A stretch of 12,762 bases of DNA from positions 1 to 12,762 of the forward strand of contig JAISQS010000725.1 of assembly GCA_031274045.1 (NCBI GenBank), given 5' to 3'. The notes below the pieces were generated by a model. That model worked only from the letters and a program-made list of their open reading frames with translations, did not search any database and had not been told where the DNA came from. A program made the translations under genes and the position numbers. This document shows, in pieces, positions 6,674 to 12,762 of the stretch. Origin of the DNA: Planctomycetaceae bacterium (GTDB taxonomy: Bacteria > Planctomycetota > Planctomycetia > Pirellulales > Thermoguttaceae). Numbering within the stretch: position 1 is the first letter of the stretch; each line of letters starts with the position of its first letter.

Positions 6674-7318
6674 ATGTCAGCTTATTTGCGTTTTGTAGTA
6701 AACACTTGCGTTGTTTTGACCTTCGTTTGTATATGTTCTGGCGTGTATTGTCAGGAAGCATCGAATTCAGGTAAAAAGGTGAGTGTCAGTGTTATAAGTT
6801 ATGAACAGTTTGTGCAAGATCGCGAGGATGAGTACGAAGATGCTTTCGATGATGCGTATTCGGAATTAGCAGCGTTATTTGGCGAGGAGTTCGCCTATAG
6901 CTATACAGAGGAATACCTCGAGAGTAACGGGATTGTACCGTATTCCGATCCGTGGCCGAGCAGGGATTCTGTTGTTGCCCAGCATCCAAGTACATCAGAT
7001 TATGGTTTTTTTTACGTCCCATCCTTTATAAAAACGAAGTTGACTGCTTCTTCACCAAAGGCTATGTTTCAAGCAATCAGAGGAGGTACGAATTGTTATG
7101 CTATTGTAGTTTATGAGTGTACCGCAAATTCATCATGGACATCTTTTGTTAGCAAAGTGTTCACGACTACGACTATAACGTTTGAGTATCCTAGTTTGTC
7201 AGTCGGTACTCATTACTTTTTTGCACGTGGGATTAGTGATCCGTACCAGGCATCATCGCAGTCACCGCAGTTATGGTCTGCACCAACATCCGTAATTACT
7301 TACCAGATATCGTATTGA
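6674..7318 (+). CDS. Secreted orphan protein with acidic stretch and FN3-like C-terminus
   Basis: This 214-residue protein has a likely signal peptide (a hydrophobic stretch at about residues 9-24, ending near VYCQEAS). The Cys there lacks a proper lipobox, so it is probably not a lipoprotein. Residues about 44-95 are strongly acidic and aromatic (DREDEYEDAFDDAYSEL and EEFAYSYTEEYLES) and may form a helix. The C-terminal half (about 120-214) alternates strands and has GTHYFFARG followed by SPQLWSAPTSVITY. This resembles a fibronectin type III domain, whose last strands often read T-Y-F-R-V...S-x-WS. It could bind another surface protein or polysaccharide. GGAG at 6664 supports the start. I do not recognise the family. 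Codon use lacks the G+T or A+C blocks seen elsewhere in the window. Confidence 0.8.
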   Translation: MSAYLRFVVNTCVVLTFVCICSGVYCQEASNSGKKVSVSVISYEQFVQDREDEYEDAFDDAYSELAALFGEEFAYSYTEEYLESNGIVPYSDPWPSRDSVVAQHPSTSDYGFFYVPSFIKTKLTASSPKAMFQAIRGGTNCYAIVVYECTANSSWTSFVSKVFTTTTITFEYPSLSVGTHYFFARGISDPYQASSQSPQLWSAPTSVITYQISY

Positions 7319-7438
7319 TCGTATATATCGTGGTTATCAGCGGACGTTATTGTCGAGTACGATTTTGGTGGATAGTGTGTTGCTAGTTACTTAAAGACTT
7401 TTAAACTTTTTTTGCTCAACATTCAACATTTAGATTTT

Positions 7439-8077
7439 ATGTCAAATAACATACCAAACAATTTGTTGTCAAACTATCCATCAAAGTCGTATAATCCAAA
7501 AAATGATCCAACGGATGATGTCGCCGTTGGTAAAAATGTTGAGGCAATATCCAATTCGGATAAAAAACTGTCAACATTGAAGGAAGTCAAGGATGAATAC
7601 ACTCCGTCGTTGGATTTACATTCTCTTTTTTACAAAAAACCGCGTCCAACCGCGATGTCATCAATGATGGAAGACATGAAAGAACTCTTAACTCGTTCTG
7701 TGATCATTCACACAATTACAAGAACACTTGAAAAGTACGGAGTGAAGTTGAGCGGCGATGATGTCATTTCGATAAGCATTGATGGTAACGGTGTTTTTTC
7801 TATTGATGTACAAGGTTCCTCAATTGCAGGTAAAAGTGGAGACGATATATCTTCAGTGTGCGGAAAAATATCACAAGAACTAAACACAAAAACAATGGAA
7901 GACGGCAGCACTTTCGGTAGCGGCGTGCTCTCATACTTCACAGAACAACTTGGTCTCGATCCCAAAACAACACAAGGTAACCCGGATTTCAAAATTTCTT
8001 TCCAATTAAAATATGATTCTAAAACCGATAAAAACGTAATAATGGGTGTCAACGCGATGTTGTTAAACAAAAAATAA
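7439..8077 (+). CDS. Orphan hypothetical protein, hydrophilic
   Basis: This 212-residue protein has no signal peptide or membrane segment. The N-terminal 60 or so residues are rich in Asn, Ser, Lys and Pro and look disordered. A predicted helix follows (SSMMEDMKELLTRSVIIHTI, about residues 74-93). Then come a strand pair around DDVISISIDGNGVFSIDVQG (about 106-125) and a helical region containing SQELNTKTMEDG. The ISIDGNGVFSIDV repeat is a beta-hairpin-like motif. The open frame extends to a TTG at 7412, but the ATG at 7439 is the first ordinary start; neither has a good Shine-Dalgarno. It lies 120 bp after the secreted orphan gene on the same strand, so co-transcription is possible. The function is unknown and no family was recognised. 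Confidence 0.78.
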   Translation: MSNNIPNNLLSNYPSKSYNPKNDPTDDVAVGKNVEAISNSDKKLSTLKEVKDEYTPSLDLHSLFYKKPRPTAMSSMMEDMKELLTRSVIIHTITRTLEKYGVKLSGDDVISISIDGNGVFSIDVQGSSIAGKSGDDISSVCGKISQELNTKTMEDGSTFGSGVLSYFTEQLGLDPKTTQGNPDFKISFQLKYDSKTDKNVIMGVNAMLLNKK

Positions 8078-8203
8078 CTTTCTCACACAATCAAAATTAC
8101 TGAACTTTGTGCCACACCATTCCGCAATTACCCAAATGTCGCTGCAATGCAACCAAACGCCAAAAAATAAAGATGGACTGATGTTTTTGTCCTGATTGAA
8201 AGA

Positions 8204-8324
8204 TATACTTCCGGCGGTCATAAAAATGACGTTAGGCAGGAAGGCATGAGGCAGCGAACCTAACGCCTCAAGCCTTCCCGCCTATACGGGATAAAAACAT
8301 ACGTTTATGACCGCCTAAAGTATA
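8204..8324. repeat. 121-bp MITE-like palindromic element
   Basis: The terminal inverted repeats are ATACTTCCGGCGGTCATAAA (8205-8224) and TTTATGACCGCCTAAAGTAT (8304-8323), 18 of 20 positions paired. Inside is a second imperfect palindrome, with 19-base arms at 8234-8252 and 8265-8283 (two mismatches) around a 12-base loop. There is no coding capacity. Half of the element recurs inverted at 9987-10052, and the GCGTTAGGCAGGAA core recurs near 2913. It behaves like a non-autonomous element or REP-type repeat; no matching transposase is in the window. Confidence 0.72.
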
Positions 8325-8628
8325 ACATGCTACAAAATAAGAGGTCAAGTGCAAGGGCAAATAAGTGCGCGCTTTTGTTGTCTTGGCTACTAATGACGCG
8401 GAGCTTGGTAACCAGATGAGGATTGGTACGGTGTGAGCCGGTTGGGGTTAAAGATCGGTTGTGCAAATTGTCACGATGACTTTGTTGAAGAGGGAACTTT
8501 CAAGTCTAAAAAGTATATGAAATCTTCATAATCTTCCCTTCCCTTCCCTTGCCTTGTCTTTCCTTACTGTGAAAAATTCTCATAAAGAATCGTGCAATAA
8601 AAATTGGCGGACTTGGTGGAGTGGAATT
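8325..8628. other. Gene-free spacer with a short CCCTT tandem repeat
   Basis: Three perfect TTCCC units lie at 8534-8548, followed by degenerate CCTTG and CTTTCC units to about 8563, giving a pyrimidine-rich plus strand (G-rich on minus). Three GGG runs are too few for a convincing G-quadruplex. No gene, RNA or terminator could be supported in the rest. Confidence 0.45.
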
Positions 8629-9330
8629 TTAGTTGGAGTTGTTTATTGATTTTTGTGGTGTGATGTTTTTTATTTTTAGGGTTGTGTTGTTTATATTTTT
8701 GTTTGGCGGGTTGATATCGTAGCTGGAATTGAAACCGATTAGGATTAGGGTTAGTAGTTCGTTTAGCGGCATTGGCGGCAAGGAATTTTCGTCCCAGATA
8801 TCGTGCGGCAATTCATCGAGATTTTGCCATGAGAATTGATTTTGTGTTGCGATTTTTTTTAGGATTATTTTTGGTTCGCTGAGCAGTGGGATTTTGAGGG
8901 CAATTTTTTTTTGCAATTTTGCGCGAACGGCGGGAGGAAGTTGTGTTATCAAATTACGGTTTTTATTGAGCAATTCCGGCAAAACAGAATGCATCTCACG
9001 CGGTCCGATATAAACAAGCGCATCAAAAAAATAACAACTCAAATTTGCCGATTCAGCAAATTTTTGTAGTATCGTTTTGATGTTTTGATTGTCCATTGAG
9101 AATGAGATCGGCATATCCGGATCAATTCGGCGATCAATAAATAAACCGATCCGATACGCTTTGGCAAATTGCGTGAGACCGTGCTTCAAAGGAACATTGC
9201 GCCAAGTAATATTAACAACACGCTGCTCCCAATCCGGCTTCGCAAAAACAGACCCCGAATAAAATGAAAACAAAACCAAAACAAAAAACACAAAAAACAA
9301 TAACCGCAAAAAATAAAAATTCGGTTTCAT
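8629..9330 (-). CDS. Secreted STN-type domain protein, planctomycete-like, C-terminally short
   Basis: This 233-residue protein has a signal peptide (hydrophobic stretch about residues 8-28, cleaved after VFA at about 31). Residues about 38-102 form an STN/secretin-N-type fold: VNITWRNVPLKHGLTQFAKA, FIDRRIDPDMPISFSM, KTILQKFAESANLSC and ALVYIGP. Later ELPHDIWDENSLPPMPLNEL (about 175-194) and LTLILIGF follow the spacing I recall from planctomycete STN proteins, where a leu-rich segment precedes a short beta end. STN domains bind peptides or partners in outer-membrane secretion and transport. The C-terminus turns into an Asn/Lys-rich tail (residues about 206-233) and stops earlier than family members I recall, so it may be truncated. 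It stands alone on the minus strand. No strong Shine-Dalgarno is visible. The role is inferred from the domain only. Confidence 0.75.
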   Translation of the reverse strand: MKPNFYFLRLLFFVFFVLVLFSFYSGSVFAKPDWEQRVVNITWRNVPLKHGLTQFAKAYRIGLFIDRRIDPDMPISFSMDNQNIKTILQKFAESANLSCYFFDALVYIGPREMHSVLPELLNKNRNLITQLPPAVRAKLQKKIALKIPLLSEPKIILKKIATQNQFSWQNLDELPHDIWDENSLPPMPLNELLTLILIGFNSSYDINPPNKNINNTTLKIKNITPQKSINNSN

Positions 9331-9587
9331 TTGAGTTATTAGGTAAAAAGGGTGTGAGGAAAAATGTACCTGATTATTTCGTTTTGTGTGTAGAAAGATT
9401 TTAACAATTTGAAATGACTACGACCAATTTCTCTAATTGTTCGTGCATGATTTAGTGGATTTTTCACAGGAAGACATGGAAAGAATATTTTTAATGCAAT
9501 GTTTGCAAGTATCGTCAACAACAATACACCGTATCAATGCGCTGCATCAACGCCCTGAAAGGGCAAAATATCATAGCGTATGTCAAC
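9331..9587. other. Gene-free region upstream of the STN gene
   Basis: No supportable gene. A small hairpin, GCCCT GAA AGGGC (9552-9564), sits in a stretch that merges into repeat cluster 1. The promoter candidate at 9399-9427 lies within it. Confidence 0.4.
9399..9427 (-). promoter_or_regulatory. Candidate promoter of the STN gene
   Basis: On the minus strand TTGGTC (9422-9427) and TTAAAA (9399-9404) are exactly 17 bp apart. The start codon at 9330 is about 70 bases downstream. Each hexamer is a moderate match, so this is only a candidate. Confidence 0.3.
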
Positions 9588-9930
9588 GCCCTTGTTATAC
9601 CACATAAGTTTGCCGCGAAGCGGCAACGGACTGGAACGCGGGCGTCCCGCCCGCCTCTGTGCGTAATAGCATCAAAAAAGTTTGAACGGAACGCCAAAAC
9701 GGGTTGGTGATCGTAAGGTGGGTAACCGACCGCCGGGCGGTTACGTCGCCAGTAAATCATTATCGCTCGCCGACAGTGGGAGTGGTTTACGCATCGGCAA
9801 AACCAAAACGCCAAACATCGGCGTAGCCGACAATTGCCGCGAAGCGGCAACGGACTGGAACGCGGGCGTCCCGCCCGCCTCTGTGTGTAATAGAACCGAA
9901 CAAGTTTGAACTGAACGCCAAAATGTGTCG
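9588..9930 (+). repeat. Repeat cluster 1 of modular hairpins, plus orientation
   Basis: Order: the box GCCCTTGTTATACCACA (9588-9604); hairpin A, TTGCCGC-GAA-GCGGCAA (9610-9626); module B, with stem GCGGGC/GCCCGC, to about 9670; module C, AGTTTGAACGGAACGCC; module D, GGTAACCG...CGGTTAC (arms 9722-9728 and 9738-9744); module E with TCATTATCGCTCGCCGACAG; module F with ATCGGCAAAACCAAAACGCC (9793-9812). Hairpin A (9834-9850), B and C then repeat to 9930. Open frames in it run on both strands and are not genes. It lies about 130 bp after the end of purH and is oriented opposite to the bulk of cluster 2. Confidence 0.82.
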
Positions 9931-9986
9931 GCAAATGTTCTCCAACACATCTTGGTGTTCCTTCCAAACTTATTCGGTTTCCTAAT

Positions 9987-10052
9987 GCATCAAGCCTTCC
10001 CGTCTAACGCCTCACTTACCTAACGTCATTTTTATGACTGCCGGAAGTATAT
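9987..10052 (-). repeat. Half copy of the 8204-8324 element, next to purH
   Basis: On the minus strand this reads ATATACTTCCGGCAGTCATA, then AAAATGACGTTAGG and a diverged GGGAAGGCTTGATGC end. It therefore matches the left half (about 8203-8250) of the element with a few changes, and the right arm is missing. It ends 10 bases after the purH stop codon, so it could supply that gene's 3' hairpin, although the T tract is poor. Confidence 0.7.
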
Positions 10053-10062
10053 TCCCTTTATT

Positions 10063-11631
10063 TCAATGTTTAAAATGTCTTCTTCCGGTGAAGATCATTG
10101 GGATGTTTGCTTTGTTGCATGCTTCAATTACTTCTACGTCTTTTCTTGATCCTCCGGGTTGTATGATTGCGGCGATGTTTAGGTTTGCGATTCTTTCGAT
10201 TGAGTCTGGGAATGGGAAGAATGCGTCGCTTGCGAGTACGCTTCCGTTGATTCTTTCGCCTGCTTTTTTGATACCGATTTCGACGGAGTCGATTCTGCTC
10301 ATTTGACCTGCGCCTGTTCCGATCAGTGATTCGTTTTTGCAAAATATGATTGCGTTTGATTTGACGTGTCTGACTAATTCCCAAGCGAATCGGATGTTAT
10401 TCATTATTTCGGGGTTTGGTTTTTTTTCGGTTGGTATTGACCAGATGTCTTCGGGGTCGGAGTTGATGTCTGCTTCTTGGATTAGTGCGCCTCCTTCGAT
10501 GTGTCTTATTGTCCATTTTTGTTGTTGTGAGTTGAGGTCTCCGGTGTTTAGTAGTCGGACGTTTTGTCCCCATTTTGGTTTTTTTGTCAAAATCTCAAGA
10601 GCGTCTGTATCAAAAGCTGGTGCGGCGATTGCTTCGATGAAGTGTTCGGGTTGTACTAGGAATTCTGCGGTTTCGGCGTTTAGGGTGTGGTTTAATCCGA
10701 TGACGGATCCGAATGCGCTCAATGGGTCTCCAGCCATTGCTTTTTGTGCGGCTTCAACAATCGACTCGCCGACGGCTGCGCCGCAAGGGTTATTATGTTT
10801 TATGACGGCGGCGGCGGGTTTATTGAAAGTTCTTACGATTGTGATGGCGGAGTCGAGGTCGAGTAGGTTGTTGTATGAGAGTTCTTTTCCGTTGAGTTGT
10901 CGTGCGGTGATGGCGGAGGCGGTTTTATTGTTTGTGTCGATGTAGACGGCGGCTTGTTGGTGTGGATTTTCGCCGTATCGGAGTACGTTTTTTCTTTTGT
11001 ATTTTGTGGAGATTGAGTTTGGAAATCCTTCGCCTTCGAGTCGGTTGATGAAGAATTGAGAGATGGCGTTATCGTAGTTTGCGGTCATGGTGAATGCGTC
11101 TCTGGCGAGGCTTTGGCGGAGTTGCAATGTTGTTGTTCCTGTTTTTTCGATTTGTTCGAGGACTGTGGAGTATTGTTCGCGGTCGGTGATGACGGTGGTG
11201 AAGTGGTGGTTTTTTGCGGCGGCGCGGATCATGGTGGGACCTCCGATGTCGATATTTTCGATGGCTTCTTCTTCGGTCACGCCTTCGCGGGCAACTGTCG
11301 CCTCAAACGGATAAAGATTCACCACAACGAGTTCAAATGTAAGCATTCTGTTTTCGAGGATGGCGTTCATGTCGTTGATGTTATCTCGTCGGCATAGGAT
11401 GCCGCCGTGAACTTTTGGGTGCAATGTTTTTAGTCTTCCGTCCATCATTTCGGGAAAACCGGTGTAATCTGTTATATCTTTGACGGGGATATTTTCTTTG
11501 GTGAGGTGTGTTCTTGTTCCGCCGGTGCTATAAATTTCAACACCTGCTGCGGTGAGACCTTTTGCGAAGTCGGCTAGACCGACTTTATCGCTAACGCTGA
11601 TTATTGCTCTGGATATTTTTGGTGAATTCAT
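10063..11631 (-). CDS. purH: Bifunctional AICAR transformylase / IMP cyclohydrolase
   Basis: This 522-residue enzyme catalyses the last two steps of de novo purine synthesis, adding a formyl group to AICAR and closing the ring to IMP. The N-terminal MGS-like cyclohydrolase domain (about residues 4-150) has ISVSDKVGLADFAKGL, STGGTRTHL and GRLKTLHPKVHGGIL. The transformylase part shows RYGENPHQQAAVY, the catalytic IKHNNPCGAA (Lys278-His279), ASDAFFPFPDS and IQPGGSRKDVEVI, with the usual FTGRRHFKH end. All key segments and the family's usual length (about 520) are present, so it looks functional. The frame is open to a TTG at 11664, but the ATG at 11631 matches family N-termini. There is no Shine-Dalgarno, and a promoter-like pair ends 4 bases before the ATG. 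It is a lone gene flanked by repeats. The plus strand is largely G+T-rich (coding strand A+C-rich), with opposite patches at about 10581-10625 and 11289-11345. Confidence 0.97.
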   Translation of the reverse strand: MNSPKISRAIISVSDKVGLADFAKGLTAAGVEIYSTGGTRTHLTKENIPVKDITDYTGFPEMMDGRLKTLHPKVHGGILCRRDNINDMNAILENRMLTFELVVVNLYPFEATVAREGVTEEEAIENIDIGGPTMIRAAAKNHHFTTVITDREQYSTVLEQIEKTGTTTLQLRQSLARDAFTMTANYDNAISQFFINRLEGEGFPNSISTKYKRKNVLRYGENPHQQAAVYIDTNNKTASAITARQLNGKELSYNNLLDLDSAITIVRTFNKPAAAVIKHNNPCGAAVGESIVEAAQKAMAGDPLSAFGSVIGLNHTLNAETAEFLVQPEHFIEAIAAPAFDTDALEILTKKPKWGQNVRLLNTGDLNSQQQKWTIRHIEGGALIQEADINSDPEDIWSIPTEKKPNPEIMNNIRFAWELVRHVKSNAIIFCKNESLIGTGAGQMSRIDSVEIGIKKAGERINGSVLASDAFFPFPDSIERIANLNIAAIIQPGGSRKDVEVIEACNKANIPMIFTGRRHFKH

Positions 11632-11635
11632 TTCG

Positions 11636-11664
11636 ATTAAATATTGGGTTAGTGTTGTTGTCAA
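11636..11664 (-). promoter_or_regulatory. Promoter-like pair abutting the purH start (leaderless?)
   Basis: On the minus strand a perfect TTGACA (11659-11664) and TTTAAT (11636-11641, 5 of 6 to the -10 consensus) are exactly 17 bp apart. The ATG begins 4 bases after the -10, so transcription would start at or inside the start codon. Together with the missing Shine-Dalgarno, this fits a leaderless mRNA. It could equally be chance. Confidence 0.38.
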
Positions 11665-11700
11665 AAAACCTATGGGGCGGAGTTGCCTTGCGGGTTGGTT

Positions 11701-11761
11701 CTCAATTAAATCTCAAAGAGATTTTTTTAAGATTGAGAGTTTAGTGTTCCCGAATTCGGGA
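11701..11761. promoter_or_regulatory. Hairpin plus 14-bp palindrome upstream of purH
   Basis: AAATCTC (11708-11714) pairs with GAGATTT (11718-11724) and is followed by TTTT on the plus strand. Outer CTCAAT/ATTGAG arms (11701-11706 and 11732-11737) add to it. Next to it TCCCGAATTCGGGA (11748-11761) is a perfect 14-bp palindrome. They lie 40-100 bp upstream of the candidate purH promoter, so the palindrome could be an operator and the hairpin a terminator of rightward transcripts. Neither was recognised. Confidence 0.45.
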
Positions 11762-11836
11762 GGCGAAATTGTACTGGCAAAAAGATGTTGATCAATAGTT
11801 TATCAATAGCGGGATCGCCAATACAAATCGCCAAAA

Positions 11837-11917
11837 CGTGTTGATATACCAAATTGCCAAATGCCAACACGTCTTCTTTCTGTTGGTGCGGTGTACTCAC
11901 CGTACCAACGGAAAGAA
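11837..11917 (+). repeat. Two hairpins, one with a 20-bp stem
   Basis: CGTGTTG (11837-11843) pairs with CAACACG (11865-11871). Then 20-base arms at 11874-11893 and 11898-11917 pair around loop TACT (11894-11897). As plus-strand RNA all 20 pairs form, two of them G-U (11881 with 11910, 11888 with 11903); on the minus strand these would be A-C mismatches. The stem core is TTGGTGCGGTG with CACCGTACCAA. No ORF or RNA family was recognised. Confidence 0.6.
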
Positions 11918-11929
11918 AACGCACCGCCA

Positions 11930-12762
11930 ACGTAAGGTGGGTAACCGACTGCCAGGCGGTTACGTCGGCGTACTCGCCGACAACCGGATCGCCAAAACCG
12001 CATCTGAATTTCTATCGCCCAAAACCAAAAAACGCTGACGTTGTAGGGGCGAGGCTTGCCCTCGTCCCAATGGGGCGGAAAACGCACCGCCACCGTAAGG
12101 TGGGCAACCGACTGCCAGGCTTTCTTGGTGAATAGCGTCGGCGCAAGCCGACAACTGGATCGCGAAACACAACGGCAAAACCAAACCGCCCTACGTTTTG
12201 GGCGTTTTGGTTTTGCCGATACGTGTTCCGCTCCCACTGTTTTCGGCTTGCTCCGCTCGCCGAAAACACAACCGCCCAGCGGTCGGTTGCCCACCTTACG
12301 TTGTCGGCTGCGCCGACATTGGGCGTTTTGGTTTTGCCGATGCGTTTTGACACTCCCGCTGTCGGCGAGTACGCCGACGTAACCGCCCGGCGGTCGGTTA
12401 CCCACCTTACGTTTACCAACACGTTTTGGCGTTCAGTTCAAACTTGTTCGGTGCTATTACGCACAGAGGCGGGCGGGACGCCCGCGTTCCAGTCCGATTG
12501 CCGCTTCGCGACAAATGTTGTCGGCTGCGCCGACATTGGGCGTTTTGGTTTTGCCGATGCGTTTTGACACTCCCGCTGTCGGCGAGCGATAATGATTCAC
12601 TGGCGACGTAACCGCCCGGCGGTCGGTTACCCACCTTACGTTTGCCGACACGTTTTGGCGTTCAGTTCAAACTTGTTCGGTGCTATTACGCACAGAGGCG
12701 GGCGGGACGCCCGCGTTCCAGTCCGTTTCCGCTACGCGGAAATTTTTTTCCTTGCCGCGAAG
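11930..12762. repeat. Repeat cluster 2 of modular hairpins, mixed orientation, runs off the edge
   Basis: 11930-12170 holds two plus-oriented D modules (CGTAAGGTGGGTAACCGACT and CGTAAGGTGGGCAACCGACT), the first followed by a GTCGGCG/CGCCGAC hairpin (11964-11981). From about 12190 the modules are inverted: the F-module word GGGCGTTTTGGTTTTGCCGA recurs at 12200, 12321 and 12538, and inverted D hairpins lie at about 12269-12289, 12379-12402 and 12608-12631. A 69-bp stretch is identical at 12301-12369 and 12518-12586. A 76-bp stretch is identical at 12421-12496 and 12650-12725. It ends in TTTCCGC-TAC-GCGGAAA (12726-12742). Open frames on both strands share the same repeat words and are not genes. 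Confidence 0.85.

Noticed and set aside
8231..8270. GTTAGGC and CCTAACG words suggesting integron attC sites
   Set aside because: attC sites read RYYYAAC first and GTTRRRY last; here the order is the reverse on either strand, and no integrase or cassette array is present.
8534..8550. G-quadruplex on the minus strand from the CCCTT repeat
   Set aside because: Only three GGG runs are present; a fourth is needed for a standard quadruplex.
9515..9967. 150-codon minus-strand frame over repeat cluster 1
   Set aside because: It crosses several repeat modules and their hairpins, and shows no protein-like pattern.
11803..12651. Several open frames of 60-200 codons on both strands over repeat cluster 2
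   Set aside because: They encode the same repeated words in different frames and strands (NRPPGGYV, KTHRQNQNAQ and similar), follow the repeat modules exactly, and lack starts with ribosome sites. They are by-products of GC-rich repeats.
9588..12762. CRISPR array
   Set aside because: The repeats are modular, vary in length and orientation, and there are no equal spacers or cas genes.

Overview
The window most likely comes from a member of the Planctomycetota, possibly a gut or anaerobic lineage with moderate-to-low GC. Three observations point there. There is a PEP-CTERM surface protein (183-1373), a secreted STN-type protein whose motifs resemble a planctomycete family (8629-9330, minus), and an arrestin-like beta-sandwich protein of a kind I associate with planctomycetes (2393-2851, minus). 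No rRNA, tRNA or CRISPR array was seen. The taxonomic call is an inference from protein families and could not be checked by search.

Layout. 1-1514: a PEP-CTERM gene with a structured leader and a strong intrinsic terminator. 1515-1770: gene-free inverted repeats. 1794-2120: rpsU (ribosomal protein bS21) on the minus strand, with its own -10 box, Shine-Dalgarno, GTG start and terminator. 2393-2851: the arrestin-like protein (minus). 2908-3126: palindromic repeats, then a candidate promoter. 3227-4504: umuC, a Y-family polymerase, with no umuD beside it. 4660-5742: a membrane-anchored or exported alpha/beta hydrolase. 5743-6673: gene-free, holding a diverged repeat copy and the decayed 3' end of an IS4-family transposase (minus). 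6674-7318 and 7439-8077: two orphan genes, the first secreted with an FN3-like C-terminus. 8204-8324: a 121-bp MITE-like palindromic element. 8629-9330: the STN-type protein. 9588-10052: repeat cluster 1 plus half of the MITE-like element. 10063-11631: purH (minus). 11701-12762: hairpins and a second, larger repeat cluster that runs off the window end.

The genes do not form an obvious pathway. Housekeeping genes (rpsU, purH, umuC) are single units separated by repeat-rich DNA. The most striking non-genic content is a family of modular, hairpin-rich repeats on both sides of purH in net opposite orientation. At least two of its hairpins vary between copies with paired changes that keep the stem, which suggests selection on structure. 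A second oddity is that umuC, the hydrolase, the STN gene and purH consist of alternating G+T-rich and A+C-rich blocks whose borders fall inside genes, irrespective of coding strand. The PEP-CTERM gene and the two orphan genes do not show this.
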